Assembly: GCF_039545455.1 (NCBI RefSeq)
Contig: NZ_CP154467.1
Coordinates: 868,001 to 932,000 of the forward strand
Reading direction: 5' to 3'
DNA length: 64,000 bases
From: Brucella sp. BE17
GTDB lineage: Bacteria > Pseudomonadota > Alphaproteobacteria > Rhizobiales > Rhizobiaceae
Part shown: positions 42,230 through 49,967 of the stretch, piece by piece
Layout of the letters: each line of letters begins with the position of its first letter
Position numbering within the stretch: the first letter of the stretch is position 1
The notes under the pieces: generated by a model
Databases searched by the model: none
Seen by the model: the letters and a program-made list of their open reading frames with translations, nothing else
Told to the model about the DNA's origin: nothing
Made by a program: the position numbers and the translations under genes

Positions 42230-43411
42230 GTGGCTAAGCAGCAGGACAAGGTGCAAAACGGGGTATCGTCAGCGGGCATCAATACCCGACTTGCCCATGA
42301 TGGTTATGATCCGCACGATTATCACGGCTTCGTCAATCCGCCTGTCGTTCGTGCTTCGACCGTACTTTTTCCCGATGCGCAGACCATGGCTAGCGAAGAT
42401 CACGAATATACCTATGGCACACGTGGTACACCAACCAGCCGGGCTCTTTGCAAGGCTGTCGACGCACTTGAGGGTTCAGCGGGAACTGTTTGTGTTCCCT
42501 CGGGCCTTGCTGCCGTGACCATTCCGCTCCTGGGATTTCTTTCGCCCGGCGATCATTTGCTGATGGTGGATTCTGTCTATCATCCGACCCGTCATTTCAG
42601 TGATACGATCCTCAAGCGCATGGGCGTTGAGGTTGAATATTACGCGCCTGAAATCGGTGCAGGCATTGCGGCGCTTCTCAGGCCGAACACGAAGGTCGTC
42701 TTCACCGAATCGCCTGGTTCAAACACATTCGAGGTGCAGGATATTCCGGCTATAGCTCATGCAGCGCATGAAGCAGGTGCCATCGTGATGATGGATAATA
42801 CATGGGCAACGGCAGTCTATTTCAAAGCGCTCGATTTCGGCGTCGATATCAGCATCCACGCAGCAACCAAATATCCATGCGGACATTCCGACGTGCTGTT
42901 CGGGACTGTCTCAGCCAATGAAAAATGCTGGCCGCAGCTTATCGAAACCCATGGCACGCTGGGCCTGTGTGCAGCACCCGACGATGCCTACCAAATCCTG
43001 CGCGGCATGCGTACAATGGGAATCAGGCTCGAGCATCATCGCAAGGCAGCACTTGAGATCGCCCATTGGCTGCAAGGCCACCCAGCGGTGGCTGAGGTTC
43101 TGCACCCTGCCCTCGAGAGCCACCCCGGCCATGCTATCTGGAAACGCGATTTCAAAGGCTCTTCGGGCGTGTTTTCCTTTGTTCTGGCCAACAGTGATCG
43201 CGCGCAGGCGCATGCTTTCCTCAACGCACTCGAACTTTTCGGGCTTGGCTACTCATGGGGCGGCTACGAAAGCCTCGCACTGCAAGTGCACCTGGGTGAT
43301 CGCACCGTTGCGAAGAGAGACTATCCCGGCGCGCTCATTCGCCTGCAGATCGGCGTTGAAGATGTTGCAGACCTGATTGCCGATCTTGAAAAAGGCTTTG
43401 CTGCAATCTGA
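42230..43411 (+). CDS. metC: Cystathionine beta-lyase
   Basis: This 393-residue PLP enzyme of the Cys/Met metabolism family has the PLP lysine in SIHAATKYPCGHSDV and the phosphate-binding YGTRGTPTSRAL. It converts cystathionine to homocysteine, pyruvate and ammonia. The start is a GTG at 42230, fixed by GGAGG 7 nt upstream. No SAM-II riboswitch fold is seen in the 140 nt before it. A tiny membrane-protein frame follows 36 nt later. Confidence 0.93.
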   Translation: MAKQQDKVQNGVSSAGINTRLAHDGYDPHDYHGFVNPPVVRASTVLFPDAQTMASEDHEYTYGTRGTPTSRALCKAVDALEGSAGTVCVPSGLAAVTIPLLGFLSPGDHLLMVDSVYHPTRHFSDTILKRMGVEVEYYAPEIGAGIAALLRPNTKVVFTESPGSNTFEVQDIPAIAHAAHEAGAIVMMDNTWATAVYFKALDFGVDISIHAATKYPCGHSDVLFGTVSANEKCWPQLIETHGTLGLCAAPDDAYQILRGMRTMGIRLEHHRKAALEIAHWLQGHPAVAEVLHPALESHPGHAIWKRDFKGSSGVFSFVLANSDRAQAHAFLNALELFGLGYSWGGYESLALQVHLGDRTVAKRDYPGALIRLQIGVEDVADLIADLEKGFAAI

Positions 43412-43447
43412 CACCGACAATACGCGACCATTACAAAGGAATGCATC

Positions 43448-43537
43448 ATGATGAGCTGGGTTTTCATTCTTCAAGGCTTTATAGCGATTGGACTGGCCGC
43501 TTTTGCCATTGCGGTCATCATCCATCAACGCCGTTGA
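43448..43537 (+). CDS. Putative 29-residue membrane microprotein
   Basis: MMSWVFILQGFIAIGLAAFA followed by IAVIIHQRR, then stop. AAAGGA stands 7 nt before the ATG. It is a single hydrophobic helix with a basic C-terminus (positive-inside Cys-out pattern), placed 36 nt after metC on the same strand, so it may share the metC transcript. Too short for family recognition. Confidence 0.45.
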   Translation: MMSWVFILQGFIAIGLAAFAIAVIIHQRR

Positions 43538-43672
43538 AGGTTGCATCAGATTGGCGATCCAAGCGAGTCCTAAGCGGCCCTTCCTTCAAATTAGAATGGA
43601 ATGATGCGTCTACGGGAATATCTTTGCAACCTTCCATCGATGTCACGCAGGCATGATGGACGTTATTCTTGC

Positions 43673-43876
43673 TCACTTCCAGCAACCCGCTTTCTTTCCA
43701 TATGCATTATGCGCAGCAATGCCCTGCCCCGCGCTTAAATCATTTCCAGCCAGATAGACGGCTGTGTCTGGTTTAACGCCGATCCGCTTCCAGCCTGCGC
43801 AGTTGGGCGCACTCGTCGCGCAGCCCGCCAAGCTCAAGACAGAGCCTATAAGCATCCATGCCAATAATCGTTTCAT
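43673..43876 (-). CDS. Rz1-like outer-membrane spanin lipoprotein
   Basis: This 67-residue lipoprotein has lipobox LAGC at Cys19 after a short signal. Mature text holds CAGWKRIGVKPDT and the C-terminal AHNAYGKKAGCWK, the pattern of small phage lysis lipoproteins in Rhizobiales prophages. The gene starts inside the Rz-like gene in another frame (104-nt overlap), the classic Rz/Rz1 nested layout. With Rz it should bridge inner and outer membranes during lysis. Confidence 0.75.
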   Translation of the reverse strand: MKRLLAWMLIGSVLSLAGCATSAPNCAGWKRIGVKPDTAVYLAGNDLSAGQGIAAHNAYGKKAGCWK

Positions 43877-44054
43877 CGATATCCGCCCTTTTCTCTAATG
43901 CTTTTGCTGTGGCCGCTGCCGCAGCCAACGCGGCCCGCTGGCGCTCTTTGATCGCGCCGTAGGTGTATCCAGCCCCCAGAAACAAAAATGCCGCCAGAAC
44001 GGCAGCAAGCGAGAGTTTCAGCCAGTTGGGAATAAGCCCGAGAAAACCCATCAT
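43773..44054 (-). CDS. Rz-like inner-membrane spanin
   Basis: This 93-residue protein has one N-terminal membrane helix (about 8-30, PNWLKLSLAAVLAAFLFLGA) and then a long charged, heptad-like periplasmic segment (KERQRAALAAAAATAKALEK) ending in RRLEADRR. This is i-spanin topology. The ATG overlaps the endolysin stop by 4 nt. Sequence identity to known Rz proteins is not claimed; the call rests on topology, order and the nested lipoprotein. Confidence 0.7.
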   Translation of the reverse strand: MMGFLGLIPNWLKLSLAAVLAAFLFLGAGYTYGAIKERQRAALAAAAATAKALEKRADIDETIIGMDAYRLCLELGGLRDECAQLRRLEADRR

Positions 44055-44776
44055 AGCGCATCAACCAGCTTTTCAAGCTTGGCCCTCGCCTGCGGCATAG
44101 TGAAGATCGCATAGAAGGTAAGCGCCAGCAGGAACACGACAAGCACCATCTGCACCCGCCAGTCGACAAAGGGAATTGCAGCCCCTGCACTACCACTGCT
44201 CATCCACGTCCAGAAACGGGAAGATTTTGAGATTGGCTTTTCCTCGACCGGTGCCGGAATGACTTCTGCGGCTGGAGCCGTCACAACCTGTTCGACGCCG
44301 TAACCCTCGGAGAGAAGCGCCCTGTCATAATCCTTGGCATAGCCTGCAATCAGATCGGCACGGTCGGTTCCGTTGACAATCCGGCGAGCACCTTTGAAAT
44401 CCGACTTTTGCAAGGTGATGTAATCGGAAAGCTTCTTGCCTGTGAACCAGCCCTCAATCATCCCGACAATCAGGATGGGAGCGGCATATTCGGCTTTAAG
44501 CAACAGTTCCGGCTTTTTGACGAAATCGGCGCCAAGCGCCTTGCCTGCCTTCACATAGTTCTCACGCCAGGTGATCTGCACATAGCCCCGACCGAAGAAT
44601 GGATAATAGTTCTTCGAGCGCAGATATTTTTCTCCACCCCTCTCAATGATCGGCTTCATGGTATGAGCCGTCTCGTGATAGGCAGTCGCCAGCACATAAG
44701 CCATTTGATTGCGCAATAGCCCGTGCTCTCGACCCGCCTCAATCAAGAGGCGGGTATCGCCAAGATGCATATTCAT
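44051..44776 (-). CDS. Phage-type endolysin, GH19-like, with C-terminal membrane helix
   Basis: This 241-residue protein has a lysozyme-like GH19 domain (about 10-150) with catalytic-Glu region AYHETAHTMKPI and substrate-groove motif FFGRGYVQITWRENY. A Pro/Glu-rich linker follows (about 165-185). A hydrophobic helix (about 205-228, VQMVLVVFLLALTFYAIF) precedes a Lys-rich tail. The ATG at 44776 is preferred over 44845: AGGGA stands just upstream, and homology starts there. It is first in a coupled endolysin-Rz-Rz1 cassette. No holin gene is obvious. Confidence 0.8.
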   Translation of the reverse strand: MNMHLGDTRLLIEAGREHGLLRNQMAYVLATAYHETAHTMKPIIERGGEKYLRSKNYYPFFGRGYVQITWRENYVKAGKALGADFVKKPELLLKAEYAAPILIVGMIEGWFTGKKLSDYITLQKSDFKGARRIVNGTDRADLIAGYAKDYDRALLSEGYGVEQVVTAPAAEVIPAPVEEKPISKSSRFWTWMSSGSAGAAIPFVDWRVQMVLVVFLLALTFYAIFTMPQARAKLEKLVDAL

Positions 44777-44958
44777 GATGTTTCCCTGCGTTGATTGGCC
44801 GGCCTCGCCATACGTACGAGGCTCAGAGATCTGCCCTTCAGGCAAAATTGCCCAGGATCAAAATATTATCTCTGACGGGCGTAACGGGGAAAACTTTAAA
44901 AGGTTGAAGACTGCTAAGACGACTAAGGGCTCTTGTCCTTATCATAATAGCACAAACA

Positions 44959-44982
44959 GAAAACGCCGCTTACGCGGCGTTT
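44959..44982 (-). terminator. Probable terminator of the 50-residue gene
   Basis: GAAAACGCCGC/GCGGCGTTTC with a 4-nt loop and TTTTC on the minus strand, about 23 nt after the stop at 45005. It also insulates the lysis cassette downstream. Confidence 0.65.
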
Positions 44983-45004
44983 CAATAAATACTCACATTA
45001 AGGT

Positions 45005-45157
45005 CTATTCAGCCGTCTTGTTCTCAAAAGACGTTTCGACTGAACTTTGATCGGTCTGACTATGATTTATATCATTCGATTCGACCGCATCGCGCATCGC
45101 AGCCCATTCGCGCTCGTGACGGCGATAGAGTTCATCGGAAACAGTCTCGATAGCCAT
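45005..45157 (-). CDS. Small hypothetical protein, 50 residues
   Basis: Starts MAIETVSDELYRRHEREWAA; strongly charged and Ser/Asn-rich toward the C-terminus, with no membrane segment. GGAGG stands 7 nt before the ATG at 45157, which fixes the start over the longer frame to 45193. A stand-alone gene with its own terminator; the function is unknown. Confidence 0.65.
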   Translation of the reverse strand: MAIETVSDELYRRHEREWAAMRDAVESNDINHSQTDQSSVETSFENKTAE

Positions 45158-45272
45158 GTCGAATCCTCCGTTGATTTGATGACCAAATAACACGGCTCGT
45201 TAGCAACTGTTGCATCACAAAGCGTAATCAATTGAAATCTTAATCGGTTAATATGTTTACAGCCCGCCCGCC

Positions 45273-45419
45273 CTAGTTCTCTTCAATGGAAACACCACCT
45301 TCACCAATCTTTAGCTCCACACCTGTCGGCTTTGTTTCTTCCTGATAGACATAGACAGCCAAACCCGCTGCCACGACGAGAAGTGCACCAATAATCAGAT
45401 AAAGACCGTTCCTGTTCAC
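45273..45419 (-). CDS. Small single-span membrane protein, 48 residues
   Basis: Starts at a GTG (45419), fixed by GGAG 7 nt upstream. The protein reads (M)NRNGLYLIIGALLVVAAG, one membrane helix, then a periplasmic-type tail with KPTGVELKIGEGGVSIEEN. Similar short proteins (NRN opening, one helix, GVEL…GGVSIE tail) are widespread in Rhizobiales. The longer ATG frame up to 45545 runs through the lldP terminator and is not credible. The function is unknown. Confidence 0.7.
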   Translation of the reverse strand: MNRNGLYLIIGALLVVAAGLAVYVYQEETKPTGVELKIGEGGVSIEEN

Positions 45420-45500
45420 GCTAAAACTCCAGTTCATCTTCAATCTGTTCATAAACGACTGAAAACGGTTCCGGTTCCAATGAGGTGGTAATTCATCAAA

Positions 45501-45535
45501 ACCCGCGCGCAGATAATGCGCGCGGGCTGTTTTTT
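45501..45535 (-). terminator. Intrinsic terminator of lldP
   Basis: CCCGCGCGCA/TGCGCGCGGG with a 5-nt loop, 20 nt after the lldP stop, with TTTT on the minus-strand side. The plus side also has a T-run. Confidence 0.85.
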
Positions 45536-45545
45536 GACCGATCAA

Positions 45546-47219
45546 TCAATGCGTGACTGCAGGCAAGGTTTCAGTCGGAACCATATAGGTGAAGGGCGGC
45601 AGATAGGCCTGAGCCATGACGAGCAGACCGACGAGGGAAGCCAGCACGACAGAATGGAAGAACACATAACGCAAAATCTTCGATTCATGGCCGTACCACT
45701 GCGTTGCCGTCGATGCCACAACGATAGACTGCGCATCGATCATCTTGCCCATAACGCCGCCTGAGGAATTGGACGCCGCCATCAAAACCGGCGATAACCC
45801 GACCTGTTCGGCCGTTATTTTCTGAAGTCCGCCGAACAACACATTGGATGCGGTATCAGACCCGGTTAGGGCGACGCCCAGCCAGCCGAGCATCGCTCCG
45901 AAGAACGGATAAACCCAGCCCGTCTGCGCAAATGCGAGACCAAGCGTTGCATCCGTTCCCGAGTAGCGGGTGACGTAACCCAGAGCCAGCATGGCCGAGA
46001 TCGTGATGAGCGAGAAGCGCACCACATAAGCGGTTTTTCCATACTCCTTCAACAGTTTCAGCGGATTGAAACCAAGGATAAGTCCGCCAACAATTGCTGA
46101 AAGCAGGATGCCGGTGCCCGTGGCCGAAAGCAGATTGAGCGTATAGATAGCGGCTTCTGGATGTGTTTCAGCAACCACAGGAGGGACTTTGAACACAAGG
46201 TTATGCAGATAAGGCACGGGAATTTTAGGTGCCCATAGCGAATCGAGCCAGGCACGGAATTGTGGCGTTCCCCACAGGAAGACAAACACCGACAGAATGA
46301 GCCATGGCAGCCATGCGCGAAACACCCTCGCCGTCGGATGACTTGGTGGCGCAACATAGGGCACCGGCGCTTCTTCATCTCCAAGGCTTGTCGAAGTCCA
46401 GATACGTTTTGGTTGCCAGATACGTAGAAAGCCAGCCAGCGCGGCCATTGAGCAGACAGCCCCGATAACGTCGACCAGCCAGGGGCCATGGAAGTTGGAA
46501 ACCAGATATTGCGGGATTGCAAACGATACGCCAGCAACAAGAACGGCGGGCCAGACTTCCAGCATTCCCTTACGCCCGGCGAAAGCCCAGATCAGCCAGA
46601 ACGGAACGATCAACGAAAAGAATGGCAATTGCCTGCCGATCATGCCTGATAGTTGCAGAAGATCGATGCCCGTTACTGCAGACAACGCGATAACCGGTGC
46701 ACCCAAGGCACCGAAGGCAACCGGCGCGGTATTGGCAATCAGCGAAAGGCCCGCCGCTGGCAGTGGTGCAAAACCAAGCCCCATAAGCATGGCAGCGGTA
46801 ACGGCAACGGGCGTACCGAAACCGGCAGCACCTTCAAAAAAAGCACCGAGTGAAAAGGCAATGAACAGAAGCTGCAGACGCCTATCCGGCGTAATACCGG
46901 CAATGGAATCGCGCAGAATGTTGAACTGCCCCGTCTGTTCGGTCAGTCGGTAAAGGAAGATGACATTGAGAATGATCCAGCCAATCGGCAAAAGACCATA
47001 GGCAGCGCCGTAAACGGCTGTTGCGCCAGCCATATCAGCGGGCATGCCGAACCCCAGAACAGCGATGAACAGAGCCGTCAAAAGGCCAAGAATTGCGGCA
47101 GTATGCGCTTTAATATGCAAAATACCAATGCCGCCAAGAAGAACGACAATCGGTAGAGCAGCCAGCAATGTAGACCAGAACATGCTGCCTAGCGGATCAT
47201 AGACTTGATTCCAGGTCAT
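45546..47219 (-). CDS. lldP: L-lactate permease
   Basis: This 556-residue transporter has about 14 membrane helices of the LctP family. Motifs include FFEGAAGFGTPVAVTAAML, LTGSDTASNVLFGGLQ and SNSSGGVMGKMIDAQSI, all typical of lactate/glycolate permeases. A run GGAGGGAGG precedes the ATG at 47219, fixing the start; the longer frame to 47318 has no support. A palindrome resembling LldR/PdhR-type sites lies upstream. The lactate dehydrogenase gene is not in the window. Confidence 0.93.
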   Translation of the reverse strand: MTWNQVYDPLGSMFWSTLLAALPIVVLLGGIGILHIKAHTAAILGLLTALFIAVLGFGMPADMAGATAVYGAAYGLLPIGWIILNVIFLYRLTEQTGQFNILRDSIAGITPDRRLQLLFIAFSLGAFFEGAAGFGTPVAVTAAMLMGLGFAPLPAAGLSLIANTAPVAFGALGAPVIALSAVTGIDLLQLSGMIGRQLPFFSLIVPFWLIWAFAGRKGMLEVWPAVLVAGVSFAIPQYLVSNFHGPWLVDVIGAVCSMAALAGFLRIWQPKRIWTSTSLGDEEAPVPYVAPPSHPTARVFRAWLPWLILSVFVFLWGTPQFRAWLDSLWAPKIPVPYLHNLVFKVPPVVAETHPEAAIYTLNLLSATGTGILLSAIVGGLILGFNPLKLLKEYGKTAYVVRFSLITISAMLALGYVTRYSGTDATLGLAFAQTGWVYPFFGAMLGWLGVALTGSDTASNVLFGGLQKITAEQVGLSPVLMAASNSSGGVMGKMIDAQSIVVASTATQWYGHESKILRYVFFHSVVLASLVGLLVMAQAYLPPFTYMVPTETLPAVTH

Positions 47220-47650
47220 GGTTCCTCCCTCCTGGATATTTAGGTCCTCTCTCGTTCCCGATCTCTCACCGATCTTTTGCCGGTGTGCAGTAAAGAATAC
47301 CCGTCTCTCCGCAGGCATCCTTCGCGGGATTTTTACACGACAATAATTGGTAAGCTTACTTTACCAGTCCTGTCAATTCATTGCCTTATGCTACTTTAGG
47401 CACGACAAGCGTGAATGCTGGACTGGGAAGCGATTTCATTCCTTGTCGCCATAAAAGGAAAATAGAAGCGATATCGAAAAATTATCAAACGACGTAGATA
47501 ACGATTGGATCGGTTGGTCAGGGCAACCATGAAGATGGCACTGCAATATGAGGTTCCTGTTCCAGACGTGCATTTCTTCACAGCAATTATAAAATATGTC
47601 TTGCTTTAGGAGAACTAATTCTCTAGGGAACTCGTCATCCAAGTGGATGG
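47220..47650. other. 431-nt lldP promoter region up to tRNA-Pro
   Basis: AT-rich. It contains the operator-like palindrome listed separately and two short minus-strand frames (about 60 and 80 codons) without ribosome-binding sites or family character. No gene is supported. Confidence 0.6.
47345..47367. promoter_or_regulatory. Candidate operator upstream of lldP
   Basis: TGGTAA (47348-47353) and TTACCA (47361-47366) are perfect inverted arms with a 7-nt spacer; within it lies the palindrome GTAAGCTTAC. The TTGGT…ACCA arrangement resembles sites of FadR-type GntR regulators such as LldR and PdhR that control lactate and pyruvate genes. About 130 nt before the lldP start. The regulator is not in the window. 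Confidence 0.45.
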
Positions 47651-47727
47651 CGGAGCGTAGCGCAGCCTGGTAGCGCACCTGATTTGGGATCAGGGGGTCG
47701 GAGGTTCGAATCCTCTCGCTCCGACCA
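47651..47727 (+). tRNA. tRNA-Pro (anticodon TGG)
   Basis: A 77-nt cloverleaf. Acceptor arms CGGAGCG/CGCTCCG, D-arm GCGCAGCCTGGTAGCGC, anticodon stem CCTGA/TCAGG with loop TTTGGGA (anticodon TGG) and T-loop GGTTCGAATCC are all present. CCA is encoded at the 3' end. It marks the left edge of the catabolic region. Confidence 0.97.
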
Positions 47728-47883
47728 AGAAAACAGCAATAAATTCTTTGATTTAAAGGGTGACGCTGATTATACGTACCCCCGCATGACTATTGACGTC
47801 ACACGAGCGATTCTATTCGCTCCTATGCCCGATTTCGCGTATCTCCTGTGCATATTTGCAGATTCAGAACAGAAGTTGTCCGA

Positions 47884-48903
47884 TCACCCACGATCTTCAG
47901 TTTTAATAGCTTCGCGCGGCGATGGTCGGTTGGGGATTTCGGACAGGATGCCGCCCACGCCCATATCTGAGATCATGTGATCGTCGACTTTTATATCAGC
48001 CATGATTCGGTCTAGAATCCAGTCGAACCCGTTTTCTTTCGGGCTCCGTGAGCAACCAGGCGCGCCCAGAACAGGTTTATTATTCCGGCTGGCCAGAATA
48101 AGTAGGTTGCCAGGATCGACCGGCATGCCGATACGTTCAATCGTGCCGCCGGAAAGCCGTATGGCCTGTGGCACGATATCGTCGGGATCACAAACCACAG
48201 AAGCACCAAAAATGATCGCCATATCCGCTTTTTTTAAAGTATAATCAATTGCCTGCGCAATTATATTCGCGTCATGCTCGATCTGGATTTCACTGATTAG
48301 AGAGCCTGTATTCTGCGCAACCCTATTGGCTGTTACGTTGACCGTTTTATTAAGAACAGTGGTTTTGATATTAGGCAACAAGGTCTGGATCAGACCCACT
48401 TTTTTTGGCACGAATGGCTCGACTGCAAAAGCCTGTTGATTATTAGCTAATGTTTGCACCATCTCCATATGCTTTTCATCAACGGCAAATGGAATAATTT
48501 TAATCGTCGCCACCAGCATGCCAGGGGTTGTACGCGTGAAAGGTGCAAGTGTTGATATAGTGATTGAACTATCGACACGGTTGATCGCATTAATCAGCCC
48601 GGGCGAGACACAAAACAGCCCGGATTTTTCCGCATAAAAATTAACCCGACCCGTTGTCGCTGGGCCTGCACGAATGTGCTCGAAGGATATGCAATCCGCA
48701 ATACGTCTGGCAGCAACGTCTTCGTTAATATCAAAGTCCTCCAGTTTTGCCGCCAGAACCTCGTGGTATCCTGCCGCCTTGATATCCTCAAGGTCATCTC
48801 GACTTAAGATCCTTCCTTTCTTGATCACCCGACTTTTCGTGGCGATTGTATGTGCGAGAATGGTTCCCAGAGCATCTTTTAAAAGGAAGCGACCAAACTG
48901 CAT
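47884..48903 (-). CDS. Molybdopterin-binding (MoCF) domain protein
   Basis: This 339-residue protein's C-terminal half (about 175-330) has the MoaB/MogA-like molybdopterin-binding fold (KADMAIIFGASVVCDPDDIV, PVDPGNLLILA, LGAPGCSRSPKENGFDW). The N-terminal part (MQFGRFLLKDALGTILAHTI) is of the kind found in proteins accompanying molybdenum hydroxylases. It probably handles or matures the cofactor for the CoxMSL-type enzyme across the divergent promoter. The start at 48903 follows the XdhC-like gene by 4 nt. Exact chemistry is unknown. Confidence 0.8.
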   Translation of the reverse strand: MQFGRFLLKDALGTILAHTIATKSRVIKKGRILSRDDLEDIKAAGYHEVLAAKLEDFDINEDVAARRIADCISFEHIRAGPATTGRVNFYAEKSGLFCVSPGLINAINRVDSSITISTLAPFTRTTPGMLVATIKIIPFAVDEKHMEMVQTLANNQQAFAVEPFVPKKVGLIQTLLPNIKTTVLNKTVNVTANRVAQNTGSLISEIQIEHDANIIAQAIDYTLKKADMAIIFGASVVCDPDDIVPQAIRLSGGTIERIGMPVDPGNLLILASRNNKPVLGAPGCSRSPKENGFDWILDRIMADIKVDDHMISDMGVGGILSEIPNRPSPREAIKTEDRG

Positions 48904-48907
48904 GGGA

Positions 48908-49924
48908 TTATTCTGAAGAACGGTTGCGATAGGCAGCGATGATTTGCGCCAACACAGCAATAGAAATCTCTGCTGGACCCTGCGCCTTGATATCAAGACC
49001 AATGGGCGCGTGAATCAGGGCACAATCGGCTTGTGAGAACCCGGCCTTATAAAACCGGTCAATCCGCTTGGCATGCGTTTTTCGGCTTCCCAAGGCACCT
49101 ATATAAAAGGCTTTTTTTCTTATTGCTTCCATCAGTGCAGGATCATCGATCTTTGGATCATGCGTTAAAGCCGCAACAGCCGTGTGGTTATCGATGGGGT
49201 TATCTGCAAAATAATCCTGCGGCCACATCGTGTGCAAGTCCGCCTCACCAAATCGTTCTTTGGTGGCGAATGCAGTTCTGGGATCAAGGATCGTGACATC
49301 AAAATTGGTCAGTTGCGCTGCAAGCAACAAGTTCTGGCTGATGTGGACCGCGCCAATCAAAATCAAGCGCGGACGCGGAGCATAAAAATTGACGAAGACA
49401 TTTTCCGCCTCTTGCGGCAACAGACCAGATTTTCCTGCTTGCAGGGCACTTTTGAGGGGGGCCGAGAAGCTCTGCGGCCAATCATCTCCTTCAAAAAACA
49501 AGTGTTGCGCACCAGTTTCGGCATGAGTGACAAGGCAGGAGCCGCAGCGTTGTCCGAGAGCCTGGTCAATCTGGCCGTAATGCTCGGTCAAGGGCGTGAT
49601 CAGTATTCTAATGCGTCCGCCGCATGAAAGCCCGTGCCTCCATGCTGTTTCATCCGCAACCCCGAATTCCAAGACACGTGCGAAACCGCTTGCGATCACC
49701 TCCATAGCCTGCGTAATCACATCAGTTTCCACACAGCCACCGGAAACAGATCCATAGAAGTTTGCCGCGCTGTCAACCAGCAGATGACTACCGACAGGAC
49801 ATGGCGCAGATCCCCATGTCTCGATCACCGTCGCAACAGATGCAGGCCGCTTTTCTTTCAGCCATTGCGAGGCCATCAGGAGGGGCTGGACCAAAAGATC
49901 CGGCTGCGATGTTTTGATACCCAC
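48908..49924 (-). CDS. XdhC/CoxI-family molybdenum cofactor maturation protein
   Basis: This 338-residue protein has an N-terminal XdhC_CoxI domain (SVATVIETWGSAPCPVGSHL and GSVSGGCVE) and a C-terminal Rossmann domain (about 185-320; RPRLILIGAVHISQNLLLAA). XdhC proteins bind and sulfurate molybdenum cofactor and insert it into xanthine-dehydrogenase-type enzymes. The GTG at 49924 is chosen because AAGGAG lies 9 nt upstream and homology begins there; the frame to 50029 would overlap coxG. Cotranscribed with TRAP, M20 and CoxG genes. Confidence 0.85.
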   Translation of the reverse strand: MGIKTSQPDLLVQPLLMASQWLKEKRPASVATVIETWGSAPCPVGSHLLVDSAANFYGSVSGGCVETDVITQAMEVIASGFARVLEFGVADETAWRHGLSCGGRIRILITPLTEHYGQIDQALGQRCGSCLVTHAETGAQHLFFEGDDWPQSFSAPLKSALQAGKSGLLPQEAENVFVNFYAPRPRLILIGAVHISQNLLLAAQLTNFDVTILDPRTAFATKERFGEADLHTMWPQDYFADNPIDNHTAVAALTHDPKIDDPALMEAIRKKAFYIGALGSRKTHAKRIDRFYKAGFSQADCALIHAPIGLDIKAQGPAEISIAVLAQIIAAYRNRSSE

Positions 49925-49967
49925 TGATGTCTTCTCCTTTAGCGTAAGCGCCCTGCCTCGATTACGC

